Below are positions 1 to 6,712 of a stretch of DNA of 39,719 nucleotides, piece by piece. The first letter of the stretch is position 1. Every line of letters starts with the position of its first letter. The translations under genes were made by a program, and so were the position numbers. Origin of the DNA: Candidatus Heimdallarchaeota archaeon (GTDB lineage: Archaea > Asgardarchaeota > Heimdallarchaeia > Heimdallarchaeales > Heimdallarchaeaceae); NCBI GenBank assembly GCA_021399345.1, contig JAAFKI010000127.1:1-39719 (forward strand), written 5' to 3'. The notes under the pieces are model-generated. The model was not told where the DNA came from, ran no database searches, and worked only from the letters and a program-made list of their open reading frames with translations.

Positions 1-138
1 ACACGAAGATCATCACCCAATTGATGCTTGTCTACAATCCTTCATTCTTTAAATAAAACCAGCTTATTTAAACCCCAAAAAATCCCAAAAAATGTACAAA
101 TAGGTACTTATAAGAAGAAAGAAAAAGGAAATATTTTT

Positions 139-945
139 CTACTCCACTTTTGCCCCGCAATTTTCGCAGAATTTGTCATCGCCACTTATCGTTCCTCCAC
201 AATGTGAACAAAATGCTTTTGCAGGTTGAGCAGCTTGAGGAACATATGCTTGAGTTGGTTGTGTCTGTGTTTGCTGAGTCTGAGGTGGTTGATATGTAGA
301 ATATTGTTGATATGTTTGACCATATTGAGGTACAGCAGGTGAATGTCTAGGTTGAGCAGTTATTTGTTTGATATCATTTGACTTAACAAATAATACAATT
401 GCTATGATTGCTAACAAAGCAATGTCGACATAGGTACCGACCATTAAAACTATATCATCAACTGGCGCATAGGTTACCCAGTAGATTGTTAGAAAAACCA
501 AATCTATCCATCCAAAGATAATATAGATTGGATTACCTATTTTTTTACCAACTTTTGTGAATCCAACGTGTGCCAAAGTGAAAGCTATTCCTCTAAGGAT
601 TGATGCAGCAAAGATCATGATTACTCCCATAAAGGTATAGAACATCAAATACCAACCAAACCACATTCCTAGGAAGAGAAGAAGATCTAAAATGAGCGAA
701 ATGATTAGAACTACCATAGCTCCATTAAGACTGCTTCTGGCTTTGTGGTATGTTTCACCGGTTTTGTAGAGTAAATAAGCAAAAACTATAAATCCTAAAT
801 AATAAAAAACCATCCAAGTCCAAACTAGTCCTGCACTAGAAACTAGTTCAGATATCAGGTCCAAAAGAGTAGATATAATTAGAACTCCAGCTGTAACTTT
901 GAAGACTGTTGAGATAGATTCAGACGTATTTGTTATATTTGACAT
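139..945 (-). CDS. Multi-pass membrane protein with C-terminal zinc ribbon
   Basis: 268 residues. The first ~190 are hydrophobic and form about six membrane helices. A Gln/Pro/Tyr/Thr-rich linker follows (roughly 200-240), then a C-terminal zinc ribbon with two CxxC knuckles (CSHCGG...CENCGAKVE). That layout puts the ribbon on a flexible cytoplasmic tether. I recognise no catalytic residues, so the function is unknown; sensing, or docking of partners at the membrane, is an inference. The ATG start is preceded on the minus strand by a G-rich stretch, with a TATA-like element near 978-988. It is divergent from the zinc-ribbon gene at 1108 and shares the 160-nt intergenic region with it. A protein of the same layout lies at 16991-17875. 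Confidence 0.75.
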   Translation of the reverse strand: MSNITNTSESISTVFKVTAGVLIISTLLDLISELVSSAGLVWTWMVFYYLGFIVFAYLLYKTGETYHKARSSLNGAMVVLIISLILDLLLFLGMWFGWYLMFYTFMGVIMIFAASILRGIAFTLAHVGFTKVGKKIGNPIYIIFGWIDLVFLTIYWVTYAPVDDIVLMVGTYVDIALLAIIAIVLFVKSNDIKQITAQPRHSPAVPQYGQTYQQYSTYQPPQTQQTQTQPTQAYVPQAAQPAKAFCSHCGGTISGDDKFCENCGAKVE

Positions 946-1107
946 AAGAAAACCCCAATTATTGATATCTCAATTACATATTTAAAACTGTTTTGTAGAA
1001 CAGTGCACTGAAAACATATTTAATGAAGTTGATTTATCTTTTTTTTTCCATCTATCCAAAAGGATGATTTTAAATAATCGTTTAAGCTATAGAACCTTGA
1101 TAGAAAA

Positions 1108-1491
1108 ATGAGTTCATTATTTTGCCAATTTTGTGGCGCTAAAAATGTTTCCTCTAATAGGTTTTGTGAAAATTGTGGTCAGCAAATTGGTACCTCTGAA
1201 GGTCCTCCTCAGAATCAGCCTTATCAACCAGCACAGTCTCAATCTGGACCTTATCAGCCTGTGCAACCTCAATCTGGATCGTATCAAGCATACCAACCTC
1301 AACAACAAGGCCAACAAGGTTCAAGTATGTCAGGAAGTTATGATGCAGTACCAGGAACTCAATATGCTTATCCCCCCCAAAAACGCGGAGGAATGTCTCC
1401 AGCTGTCAAAGCACTACTAATTATTTTCTTCCTAGTATTGCCTGCTATTTTCTTTGCAATATTCTTTGGAGTTTTTTGGTGGTGGTGGTAA
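1108..1491 (+). CDS. Small tail-anchored protein with N-terminal zinc ribbon
   Basis: 127 residues. A zinc ribbon occupies about residues 6-27 (CQFCGA...CENCGQQ). A ~65-residue Gln/Pro/Ser/Tyr linker with imperfect SGxYQPxQPQ repeats follows, then one C-terminal membrane helix (about 102-123) that ends in four tryptophans encoded by TGG repeated four times. The order ribbon-linker-helix makes it a tail-anchored protein with its ribbon in the cytoplasm, a mirror image of the protein encoded divergently at 139-945. A TATA-like TTTTAAATAAT at 1068-1078 fits a short leader. Function unknown; an adaptor or assembly partner of the divergent protein is an inference from context. Confidence 0.75.
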   Translation: MSSLFCQFCGAKNVSSNRFCENCGQQIGTSEGPPQNQPYQPAQSQSGPYQPVQPQSGSYQAYQPQQQGQQGSSMSGSYDAVPGTQYAYPPQKRGGMSPAVKALLIIFFLVLPAIFFAIFFGVFWWWW

Positions 1492-1701
1492 AACACCACT
1501 TCATTTGTGCTATAAGATTTATGTCGCAATTTTAATCATTTTATACTACTTACCTTTTCCAAACGATTTAAAAGAAAAAAATGCCTAATGTATACTTGTA
1601 GTTATTTGGGGTTAATATCTACGTATTATTAATAAATAAAAGGCAGACAGAGTGCAGTTATTTACATGGTGTGTTAGTGATTGCATGTAATCTCAGTAAG
1701 T

Positions 1702-1705
1702 GGAG
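1702..1705 (+). promoter_or_regulatory. Shine-Dalgarno site that decides the start of the next gene
   Basis: GGAG ends 8 nt before a GTG at 1714. The earlier in-frame TTG at 1681 and GTG at 1705 have no such site. A TATA-like AT run at about 1627-1640 would start transcription near 1660, compatible with the GTG at 1714. Confidence 0.5.
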
Positions 1706-1713
1706 TGACAGAA

Positions 1714-2691
1714 GTGAAGATCCTTATCACAACAAAAAATGGGGAGTTACTGTATCAGTACGATTCCCTACCAGATAGTGTAATTCATGATAATGCTTTA
1801 GTCACAGGACTAATCAGTGCTATTATCGCTCTATCTTCCGAAGTTGTCTGCTCTTTCCCTCGAGAAATAGAATATGAGGGTAAAATACTCTATTTTTATT
1901 ACGAGAACGATCTTGTCGCTTCAATCTTAGCTGACATTGAATCCCCATTCAATGGCAACATCTTACCCCTTCTAGTTGCTGAGTTTAAGAGTGTTCAAAT
2001 CAAACACAATTTCCATGCTTTTGAAGCTTTACGGTATGAAAATGAAATAGGTGAAAAAATCAAATCTTGTTTAGCTGAATATCTATCTAACATCCAACGT
2101 AATATGATTACTATTTTCGAAAAAACTGATTTAACTGATTACGATTCTCTAATTAAACTGAAGAACGTTGCAAAGGATGGCGCTTTAGAAGGAAACATGG
2201 ATTTCCTCTCATTTGAAGTAATTGGACGACTATTACCTGAAGGATTAGATAAAATCCTATATGGTTTAGTCATAGGCATTCCTGTGGTTGTGGCAGGAAA
2301 TAGGAATGTTGTTGAAACAATGATTCAGTCGCTACGTTTTCTGTCACCAACTAAACTACTCAAAGTTAAGTTATGGTCACACAATTATGAAAAAGCCTTC
2401 GATATCATAGGTACAAACGACTTCAAAGGTTTGATCCCCTCCCACAATCTGATTATTGCTAATCTAGATGATGGAATAGTTTACGGTGGTCTTTCCTCTC
2501 AATATTTCCAAGACATAGCAACTCAACTTCCAGGGCTCGATGCCATGGAGGCGTATAGTCTAGTACGTTCAGAATTAGATTGGATATTTAAAGCATTAGA
2601 GGCTCTGTCAATTAGAGCTCATTCCAAGGATTCTTTACCTTTAGAAAAACAGATGATCTTACTCAAGCTTCTAGAGAAGTTACATGGTTGA
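1714..2691 (+). CDS. Longin-like domain protein, possible GTPase regulator
   Basis: About 325 residues from the GTG at 1714; the frame is open back to a TTG at 1681. Residues 1-95 look like a longin/roadblock-type fold: a strand pair ILITTKNGELLYQYDS, then the helix LVTGLISAIIALSSEV, then alternating strands. The helix matches the C-terminal domain of the Sar1/Arf-like GTPase at 5438-6385 (LLAGFLSAIESFSQRI) in position and pattern. The second half has a strand-turn-helix with GIPVVVAGNRNVVETM (about 205-220) that recalls the GxPVVVxG segment of longin-DENN/folliculin-type proteins, but the resemblance is weak. No membrane helix or enzyme motif is seen. Longin and roadblock proteins commonly regulate small GTPases, so a regulator role is an inference from the shared domain. 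Confidence 0.7.
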   Translation: MKILITTKNGELLYQYDSLPDSVIHDNALVTGLISAIIALSSEVVCSFPREIEYEGKILYFYYENDLVASILADIESPFNGNILPLLVAEFKSVQIKHNFHAFEALRYENEIGEKIKSCLAEYLSNIQRNMITIFEKTDLTDYDSLIKLKNVAKDGALEGNMDFLSFEVIGRLLPEGLDKILYGLVIGIPVVVAGNRNVVETMIQSLRFLSPTKLLKVKLWSHNYEKAFDIIGTNDFKGLIPSHNLIIANLDDGIVYGGLSSQYFQDIATQLPGLDAMEAYSLVRSELDWIFKALEALSIRAHSKDSLPLEKQMILLKLLEKLHG

Positions 2692-2738
2692 ACCTTAGTT
2701 CAGCCTTTTTTTCCTTTATTCGAAATCTAAATACTAAC

Positions 2739-2792
2739 TGATTTGTTGACTTATCATCTACAAAATGATTTGTTGACTTATCATCTACAAAA
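2739..2792 (+). repeat. Perfect 27-bp tandem duplication in a promoter region
   Basis: Two identical 27-nt copies abut at 2739-2765 and 2766-2792, each starting TGATTTGTTGAC and ending CATCTACAAAA. The second copy runs directly into the TATA element of the gene at 2829, so the duplication sits where a transcription factor would bind. Two copies without spacers rule out a CRISPR array. Confidence 0.9.
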
Positions 2793-2799
2793 ACTTATA
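2790..2799 (+). promoter_or_regulatory. TATA-type promoter AAAACTTATA
   Basis: AAAACTTATA lies about 30 nt before the ATG at 2829, so the transcript would have almost no leader. The same ten bases precede the genes at 22465 and 33009, and a close variant precedes 26347. Confidence 0.6.
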
Positions 2800-2828
2800 A
2801 CCACCTAAACATTTGTTGAATTATCTCA

Positions 2829-3152
2829 ATGAGTTCCTCAAAAAAACAGTCTGAAAAATCCTGGACTGATTTGATTAGGTTTAAAAAGCAATCCCTAGTG
2901 GGAAAGATTATTTTGATAAGCATTGTTCTTCTGTTAGGATCTATTCTCATCTTTGTTTCTCTGATTAGCTTCATGGGTAAGTGGAACGAATTAGGGAAAT
3001 ACTCTCTCTGGATTCTTTTTGGTTGGCTCTTCTTCATCATTTTAACTTATATTAGTGTCAAATTGATATCCTTAATAATGCATAAAGAGAAAATGGAAAT
3101 ACAAGAATTGCAGAAAACCCGATCTATGGAATCCTCAGAAAACAATAGCTGA
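2829..3152 (+). CDS. Small two-helix membrane protein
   Basis: 107 residues. A charged cytoplasmic-looking N-terminus (Ser/Lys-rich, about 1-30) is followed by two membrane helices (about 35-58 and 66-90) and a charged Glu/Lys C-terminus. No family is recognised. It is first in a run of three short membrane-protein genes on one strand (2829, 3158, 3486) with gaps of a few to 46 nt, so one transcript is likely, driven by the promoter with the duplicated 27-bp element. The small size and grouping suggest subunits of one membrane complex, which is inference. Confidence 0.65.
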   Translation: MSSSKKQSEKSWTDLIRFKKQSLVGKIILISIVLLLGSILIFVSLISFMGKWNELGKYSLWILFGWLFFIILTYISVKLISLIMHKEKMEIQELQKTRSMESSENNS

Positions 3153-3157
3153 TTATT

Positions 3158-3439
3158 ATGCTTAAACTAAAACCCCAACATCACCCTTTACTCGTCCCCA
3201 CACTCAGTTTTTTGCTTCTAGTATTGGTTATCGTGATACTTGTTCTAGCAGCTTATACAAACAATATTGCCTTCTGGATTGTAGCTGTTCTTTTTGATTT
3301 AGGTATTTCATTTCTAGGTGCAAAAACAATTATTAAATTACGAAAGCCAAAGCTGATTTCTAAGCCATTAGGTGACCAATTAAAGTTTGGAAAAAGACTA
3401 GCGGGTGAAGAAGAACCAGAGGTAGTTAAAACTGAGTAA
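3158..3439 (+). CDS. Small two-helix membrane protein
   Basis: 93 residues, ATG start 5 nt after the previous stop. Two membrane helices (about 13-33 and 36-58) lie between a basic N-terminus and a C-terminal tail that turns acidic (GEEEPEVVKTE). No domain is recognised. Translational coupling with the gene before it is likely from the spacing. The tail-coding region also holds the GAGGT that may serve the next gene. Confidence 0.65.
   Translation: MLKLKPQHHPLLVPTLSFLLLVLVIVILVLAAYTNNIAFWIVAVLFDLGISFLGAKTIIKLRKPKLISKPLGDQLKFGKRLAGEEEPEVVKTE
3419..3423 (+). promoter_or_regulatory. Shine-Dalgarno-like GAGGT, possibly for a CTG start
   Basis: GAGGT lies 8 nt before CTG at 3432, which is in frame with the next small gene. 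If used, the gene would overlap the preceding stop codon and gain 18 residues. Confidence 0.35.
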
Positions 3440-3485
3440 TAAAGAAGCTAAAAGAGATGTTTTAATCCTTTCATCATATGCAACA

Positions 3486-3677
3486 TTGGGAACCATAATT
3501 ATTACCATATCTCTAACTTTCGCTTTTCTAGCAATTGAAAGGGCTTATGGAGATTGGCCTACTTTTGTTTGGGGAATAATAGCTTTTCTCTTTGCTTGTA
3601 CATTTGCAGCGTTTTACATCATAGGTTCTCGAATACTTGACAAAAGAAGAGGAAATCAAAATAGTAGTCTTCCTTAA
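3486..3677 (+). CDS. Small two-helix membrane protein, start uncertain
   Basis: 63 residues from a TTG at 3486, with two membrane helices (about 2-17 and 25-48) and a basic C-terminal tail (DKRRGNQ). The frame stays open upstream through LSNKEAKRDVLILSSYA, which looks like a natural charged N-terminal segment before the first helix, back to a CTG at 3432 with a GAGGT 8 nt before it. There is no ATG or GTG in that stretch. I give the conservative TTG start, but CTG 3432 is a real alternative. It is third in the small membrane-protein cluster; function unknown. Confidence 0.55.
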   Translation: MGTIIITISLTFAFLAIERAYGDWPTFVWGIIAFLFACTFAAFYIIGSRILDKRRGNQNSSLP

Positions 3678-3778
3678 TCTTAGGTTGTAGAATTAGAAAA
3701 AAACCTTGTTTTGAGTTTAGAAGCGGTATTTAAGCAGTCTGACACATCTTTAAATAATTATAGCTCAAATAGTGTATA

Positions 3779-4024
3779 ATGGTTACTCCCGACAAAATTC
3801 GAAACAACAGAGTTTTTGAGAAGTCTATCCCTTTAATTCACAAGTGCTTAAAGGATAGAGTAAGCATAACTCTTTTACTTTCTACATTGAAACTCATGGA
3901 AAGAGGATATATTAAGGGAGAAGAAGATTTAGATTCTTTTATGGAAAAAAGAAAAGAACTCAACCCCAAATATACTGAGGATGCTGAGAAGGTAAAAGAA
4001 TTAATCCTTGAATCTTACTTCTGA
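3779..4024 (+). CDS. Small soluble hypothetical protein
   Basis: 81 residues, charged and probably all helical, with no cysteines and no membrane helix. A TATA-like CTTTAAATAAT at 3748-3758 lies ~26 nt before the ATG, so the transcript is probably leaderless. The pattern of repeated helices with a central SITLLLSTLKLMERG could be a small winged-helix or helical adaptor, but I recognise no family. The end overlaps the convergent gene at 4015-5385 by 10 nt. Confidence 0.55.
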   Translation: MVTPDKIRNNRVFEKSIPLIHKCLKDRVSITLLLSTLKLMERGYIKGEEDLDSFMEKRKELNPKYTEDAEKVKELILESYF

Positions 4025-5385
4025 AATTTTTTCATTCTGTCTATTAACACTTTAGCTGCGAAAGCTGCTTCTTTTGGAGACATAAAAATAGGTGCATTTT
4101 CTTCTGCTGCAATTTTCTTTACTGATTCCATTAGCTTCCCGCTCATGAAAATTGGTAAGATGGGTTTCTTTCTACCTGTGTCGTTCCAAGCACGAATTAC
4201 ACCTTTAAAGTGTTCATCAGGTTGCATTTCTAAGAATGTGGGAATTACTACACATGGGATAACTATGTCAATATTAGGATCTTCAAACATAGTTTTAGCT
4301 ACTTGATAGAATTCTTCTCCTCTCGCACCAGCTATCATATCTAAAGGATTAACTTTCTTTACAAGAGGTATGACAAAAGGATTAATCTTTTCTTTGAATT
4401 CAGCACTAAATTCAGCTAATTCCAGACCGAATTCTTCTAAGTTATCACTGAAGAGAACTGCACTTCCACCACTATTAGTAAACAACCCTACACGATTACC
4501 AGTTGGAAGAGGAGAATAGGAAAATGCTTTGATAGCCGTTACATAATCGTTCATACTTTCACATAGAGTAGCTCCAGCTTGTTTTATTGCTGCTTTAAGG
4601 GAACTATAATCTGTTGCTATAGAACCAGTATGACTTGAAGCAGCCTTAGCTCCTGCTGAAGTTCTCCCGCCTTTCAGAATAATTGTTGGTTTGACTTGAG
4701 TTATTTCTTTAAGAGTCTCATAAAATTTCCTTCCATCCACAACATTTTCCAAATAGATACAAACAACTTGAGTTGCTTTATCATCTTTGAAGTATTGGAT
4801 TAAATCTGTCAAATTGATATCAGTCATGTTCCCGAGATTAGCAAATTTTGAGAAACCTATTCCTTGCCATTCCATCTCATAAAGACACGCAGCGCCAAAA
4901 CTTCCTGATTGAGTGGCCATACTAACTTTGCCTTGAGTGGGTGTTATTACAAATGAAGCATTCATGCCGATGTCGACATTCATGATCCCAACACAATTGG
5001 GCCCGATAATCCTAATACCTGCAGAAGTTGCTTTCTTCGCCATTTCTTCTTGAATTTTTTTTCCTTCCTCATCGATTTCTCCAAAACCAGCTGAGACAAT
5101 TACGATTCTTTTGACTTTCTTCTCAATGCATTGATTAACGACTATAGGAACAGCTTTTGAAGGAACAAGAATTATTGCTAAATCGATGTCTTTTGGAACA
5201 TCTAGAACTGAAGAATAGCTCTGTAAGCCTAATATCTCATCTGATTTAGGATTGATAGGGAATAATTCACTCTTCAAACCTTCATTATTAACAAGATTAA
5301 CAGTAACAGCATTACCAAATTTCTTTGGATCAGCTGTAGCTCCAACAATTGCAATGGTTTCAGGATAAAAGAAGTGTTGTACCAT
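4015..5385 (-). CDS. ADP-forming acetyl/acyl-CoA synthetase, alpha-subunit type
   Basis: About 456 residues from the ATG at 5385; an in-frame TTG lies 9 nt upstream. The order is that of the alpha subunit of ADP-forming acetate-CoA ligase: a CoA-binding Rossmann domain (IAIVGATADP near residue 11), then two succinyl-CoA-ligase-like domains. It keeps GPNCVG (about 128-133) and SGSFG (about 160-164). The His in SSHTGS (His252) is the residue phosphorylated in this family. The enzyme converts acyl-CoA, ADP and phosphate to acid, CoA and ATP in the cytosol, an archaeal way to make ATP from peptide and sugar breakdown. The ATP-grasp beta subunit is not in this window and would have to be encoded elsewhere. 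It lies 52 nt downstream of the GTPase gene on the same strand. Confidence 0.85.
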   Translation of the reverse strand: MVQHFFYPETIAIVGATADPKKFGNAVTVNLVNNEGLKSELFPINPKSDEILGLQSYSSVLDVPKDIDLAIILVPSKAVPIVVNQCIEKKVKRIVIVSAGFGEIDEEGKKIQEEMAKKATSAGIRIIGPNCVGIMNVDIGMNASFVITPTQGKVSMATQSGSFGAACLYEMEWQGIGFSKFANLGNMTDINLTDLIQYFKDDKATQVVCIYLENVVDGRKFYETLKEITQVKPTIILKGGRTSAGAKAASSHTGSIATDYSSLKAAIKQAGATLCESMNDYVTAIKAFSYSPLPTGNRVGLFTNSGGSAVLFSDNLEEFGLELAEFSAEFKEKINPFVIPLVKKVNPLDMIAGARGEEFYQVAKTMFEDPNIDIVIPCVVIPTFLEMQPDEHFKGVIRAWNDTGRKKPILPIFMSGKLMESVKKIAAEENAPIFMSPKEAAFAAKVLIDRMKKFQK

Positions 5386-5437
5386 CGTTTTCAAGAAGAG
5401 AATTAATTAGTCGATTTTTAATTTTTCCCTTTTGACT

Positions 5438-6385
5438 TCAAATAAAACCTTTTCTCATTACGTACTCAGAAGGATCGATTTTGAGGATTTTAGTAATAAT
5501 ACTTTCTAGAATACCAAAATCAGACATGTCTTGAACTTGCTCACTAATAAGGTCCAATAATCTCCTAGCTTCCTCTTGACTATCCGTATCATGGATGATT
5601 AAAGAATAAATATAATCGTTCTCTGTTTTAATGATATATTTGTAATCACCAGATTGCAGATATTGTAGAACTCCTGTTTTACCAAAAATACGCTGGCTGA
5701 AACTCTCAATTGCAGACAAAAAGCCAGCTAATAATGATGGGTCTTCTTCTAAATCCATCTTATCGATTTCCAAAATAGGAAAACCTTCTATGTCTGCTAG
5801 CATGAACATATGGGGATCAATACTCCTTTTAGCAACAACTTTAGCTGCATTATTTACGAGCCATTGAAGAGCATCTTCCATATTTTCTCCGGTTTTCATG
5901 GATGTTTTGAAAAACTGATAGGAAGCATTTTCTTTTTCAGCAAGTTTGAAGAGTTCAAGATGATTGATGATCGTTTCGAGATCAACACTTTCTTCTAAAT
6001 CTGACTTATTACATAGGAAAAGAATAGTAAATTCATCAGCAGAATCTTTGAGATTGATACTTTTCCAGAACTCTTCCTTGGCTAAATCAAATTGGTCAGG
6101 GTCAGCTGAATCGATGATGAAAATCACCCCATATGCCAACCTTGTATACGTTTCCCAAATTGTCTGTCTGTAGCTAACATGCCCTCCCAGATCAAAAAGA
6201 TCAAATCGAGCATCTCCTATCCTTACTGTCTCAAATTGCATTCCAAGAGTTGGTTTAGTTTCTAAAAACTCTCCAGTTTTGATACGTCTGACTAAAGAAG
6301 TCTTGCCTGCTTGAGGTAAACCTATCACAACTAAAGGAATGCCTCTCTTATCAAAAGACAATATTTCTGAACTTCTAGTCTGCAT
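5438..6385 (-). CDS. Sar1/Arf-type small GTPase fused to a longin-like domain
   Basis: 315 residues. The GTPase domain (about 15-185) has the P-loop GLPQAGKT (22-29), a switch I Thr in TKPTLG, DLGGH at 65-69, NKSD at 126-129 and a TSxKTG G5-like loop. His replaces the usual Gln after DxGG, as in Sar1. Residues ~193-310 form a second domain starting MFMLADIEGFPIL, then the helix LLAGFLSAIESFSQRI and strands, a longin-like sensor fold also seen in the protein at 1714. No Gly2 and no prenylation motif, so membrane attachment is not evident. Small GTPases with longin/roadblock partners are a hallmark of Asgard archaea; here both are on one chain. Probable first gene of a unit with 4015-5385. Confidence 0.88.
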   Translation of the reverse strand: MQTRSSEILSFDKRGIPLVVIGLPQAGKTSLVRRIKTGEFLETKPTLGMQFETVRIGDARFDLFDLGGHVSYRQTIWETYTRLAYGVIFIIDSADPDQFDLAKEEFWKSINLKDSADEFTILFLCNKSDLEESVDLETIINHLELFKLAEKENASYQFFKTSMKTGENMEDALQWLVNNAAKVVAKRSIDPHMFMLADIEGFPILEIDKMDLEEDPSLLAGFLSAIESFSQRIFGKTGVLQYLQSGDYKYIIKTENDYIYSLIIHDTDSQEEARRLLDLISEQVQDMSDFGILESIITKILKIDPSEYVMRKGFI

Positions 6386-6700
6386 CTACAATCTCCCAAT
6401 TACCTTATATGTCCATGAGTTTTCACAGATAAGTGAAATTATCAGAGGCTTTTTTAATACTTTCTATAGTATTTTTAAATAGACAAAGTGAAGAAAGAAG
6501 ATAATGATTGTAATTTTATTTCAATGAACAATGTTTAGGTAAGATAATGATTGGGGGGTGTTTAGAAAAAATACACCTTACATAGCAATATTCTAAATAT
6601 ATCTATATTGAAATCTAAAACAATTTTGTCGGTTTCTACATGATTTGAGGAAAGAGATATATATGACATTTCATTATAGTAAGTTGTACTCACGGAACGG
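6386..6700. other. Intergenic region with divergent promoters
   Basis: No gene is seen in these 315 nt. AAGATAATGATTG occurs twice (6498-6510 and 6541-6553), 43 nt apart. A short inverted pair GGTGT/ACACC lies near 6555-6578. A TATA-like GATATATATG at 6656-6665, after a purine-rich stretch, probably drives the surface-protein gene and would give a leader of about 30 nt. The AT-rich part near 6455-6480 can drive the GTPase gene in the other direction. Confidence 0.5.
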
Positions 6701-6712
6701 GTGTGTATTTAT

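Noticed and set aside
1..56. Possible tail of a gene entering from the left (open frames ending at 52 and 56) or a minus-strand start at 13
   Set aside because: Three frames are equally plausible over so few codons and none has a recognisable sequence.
1117..1420. Alternative frames on both strands across the small zinc-ribbon gene
   Set aside because: Products of the repeated Gln/Pro codons read out of frame; the ribbon frame explains the region.
2739..2792. CRISPR-like repeat
   Set aside because: Only two copies, directly abutting with no spacer between them; no cas genes in the window.
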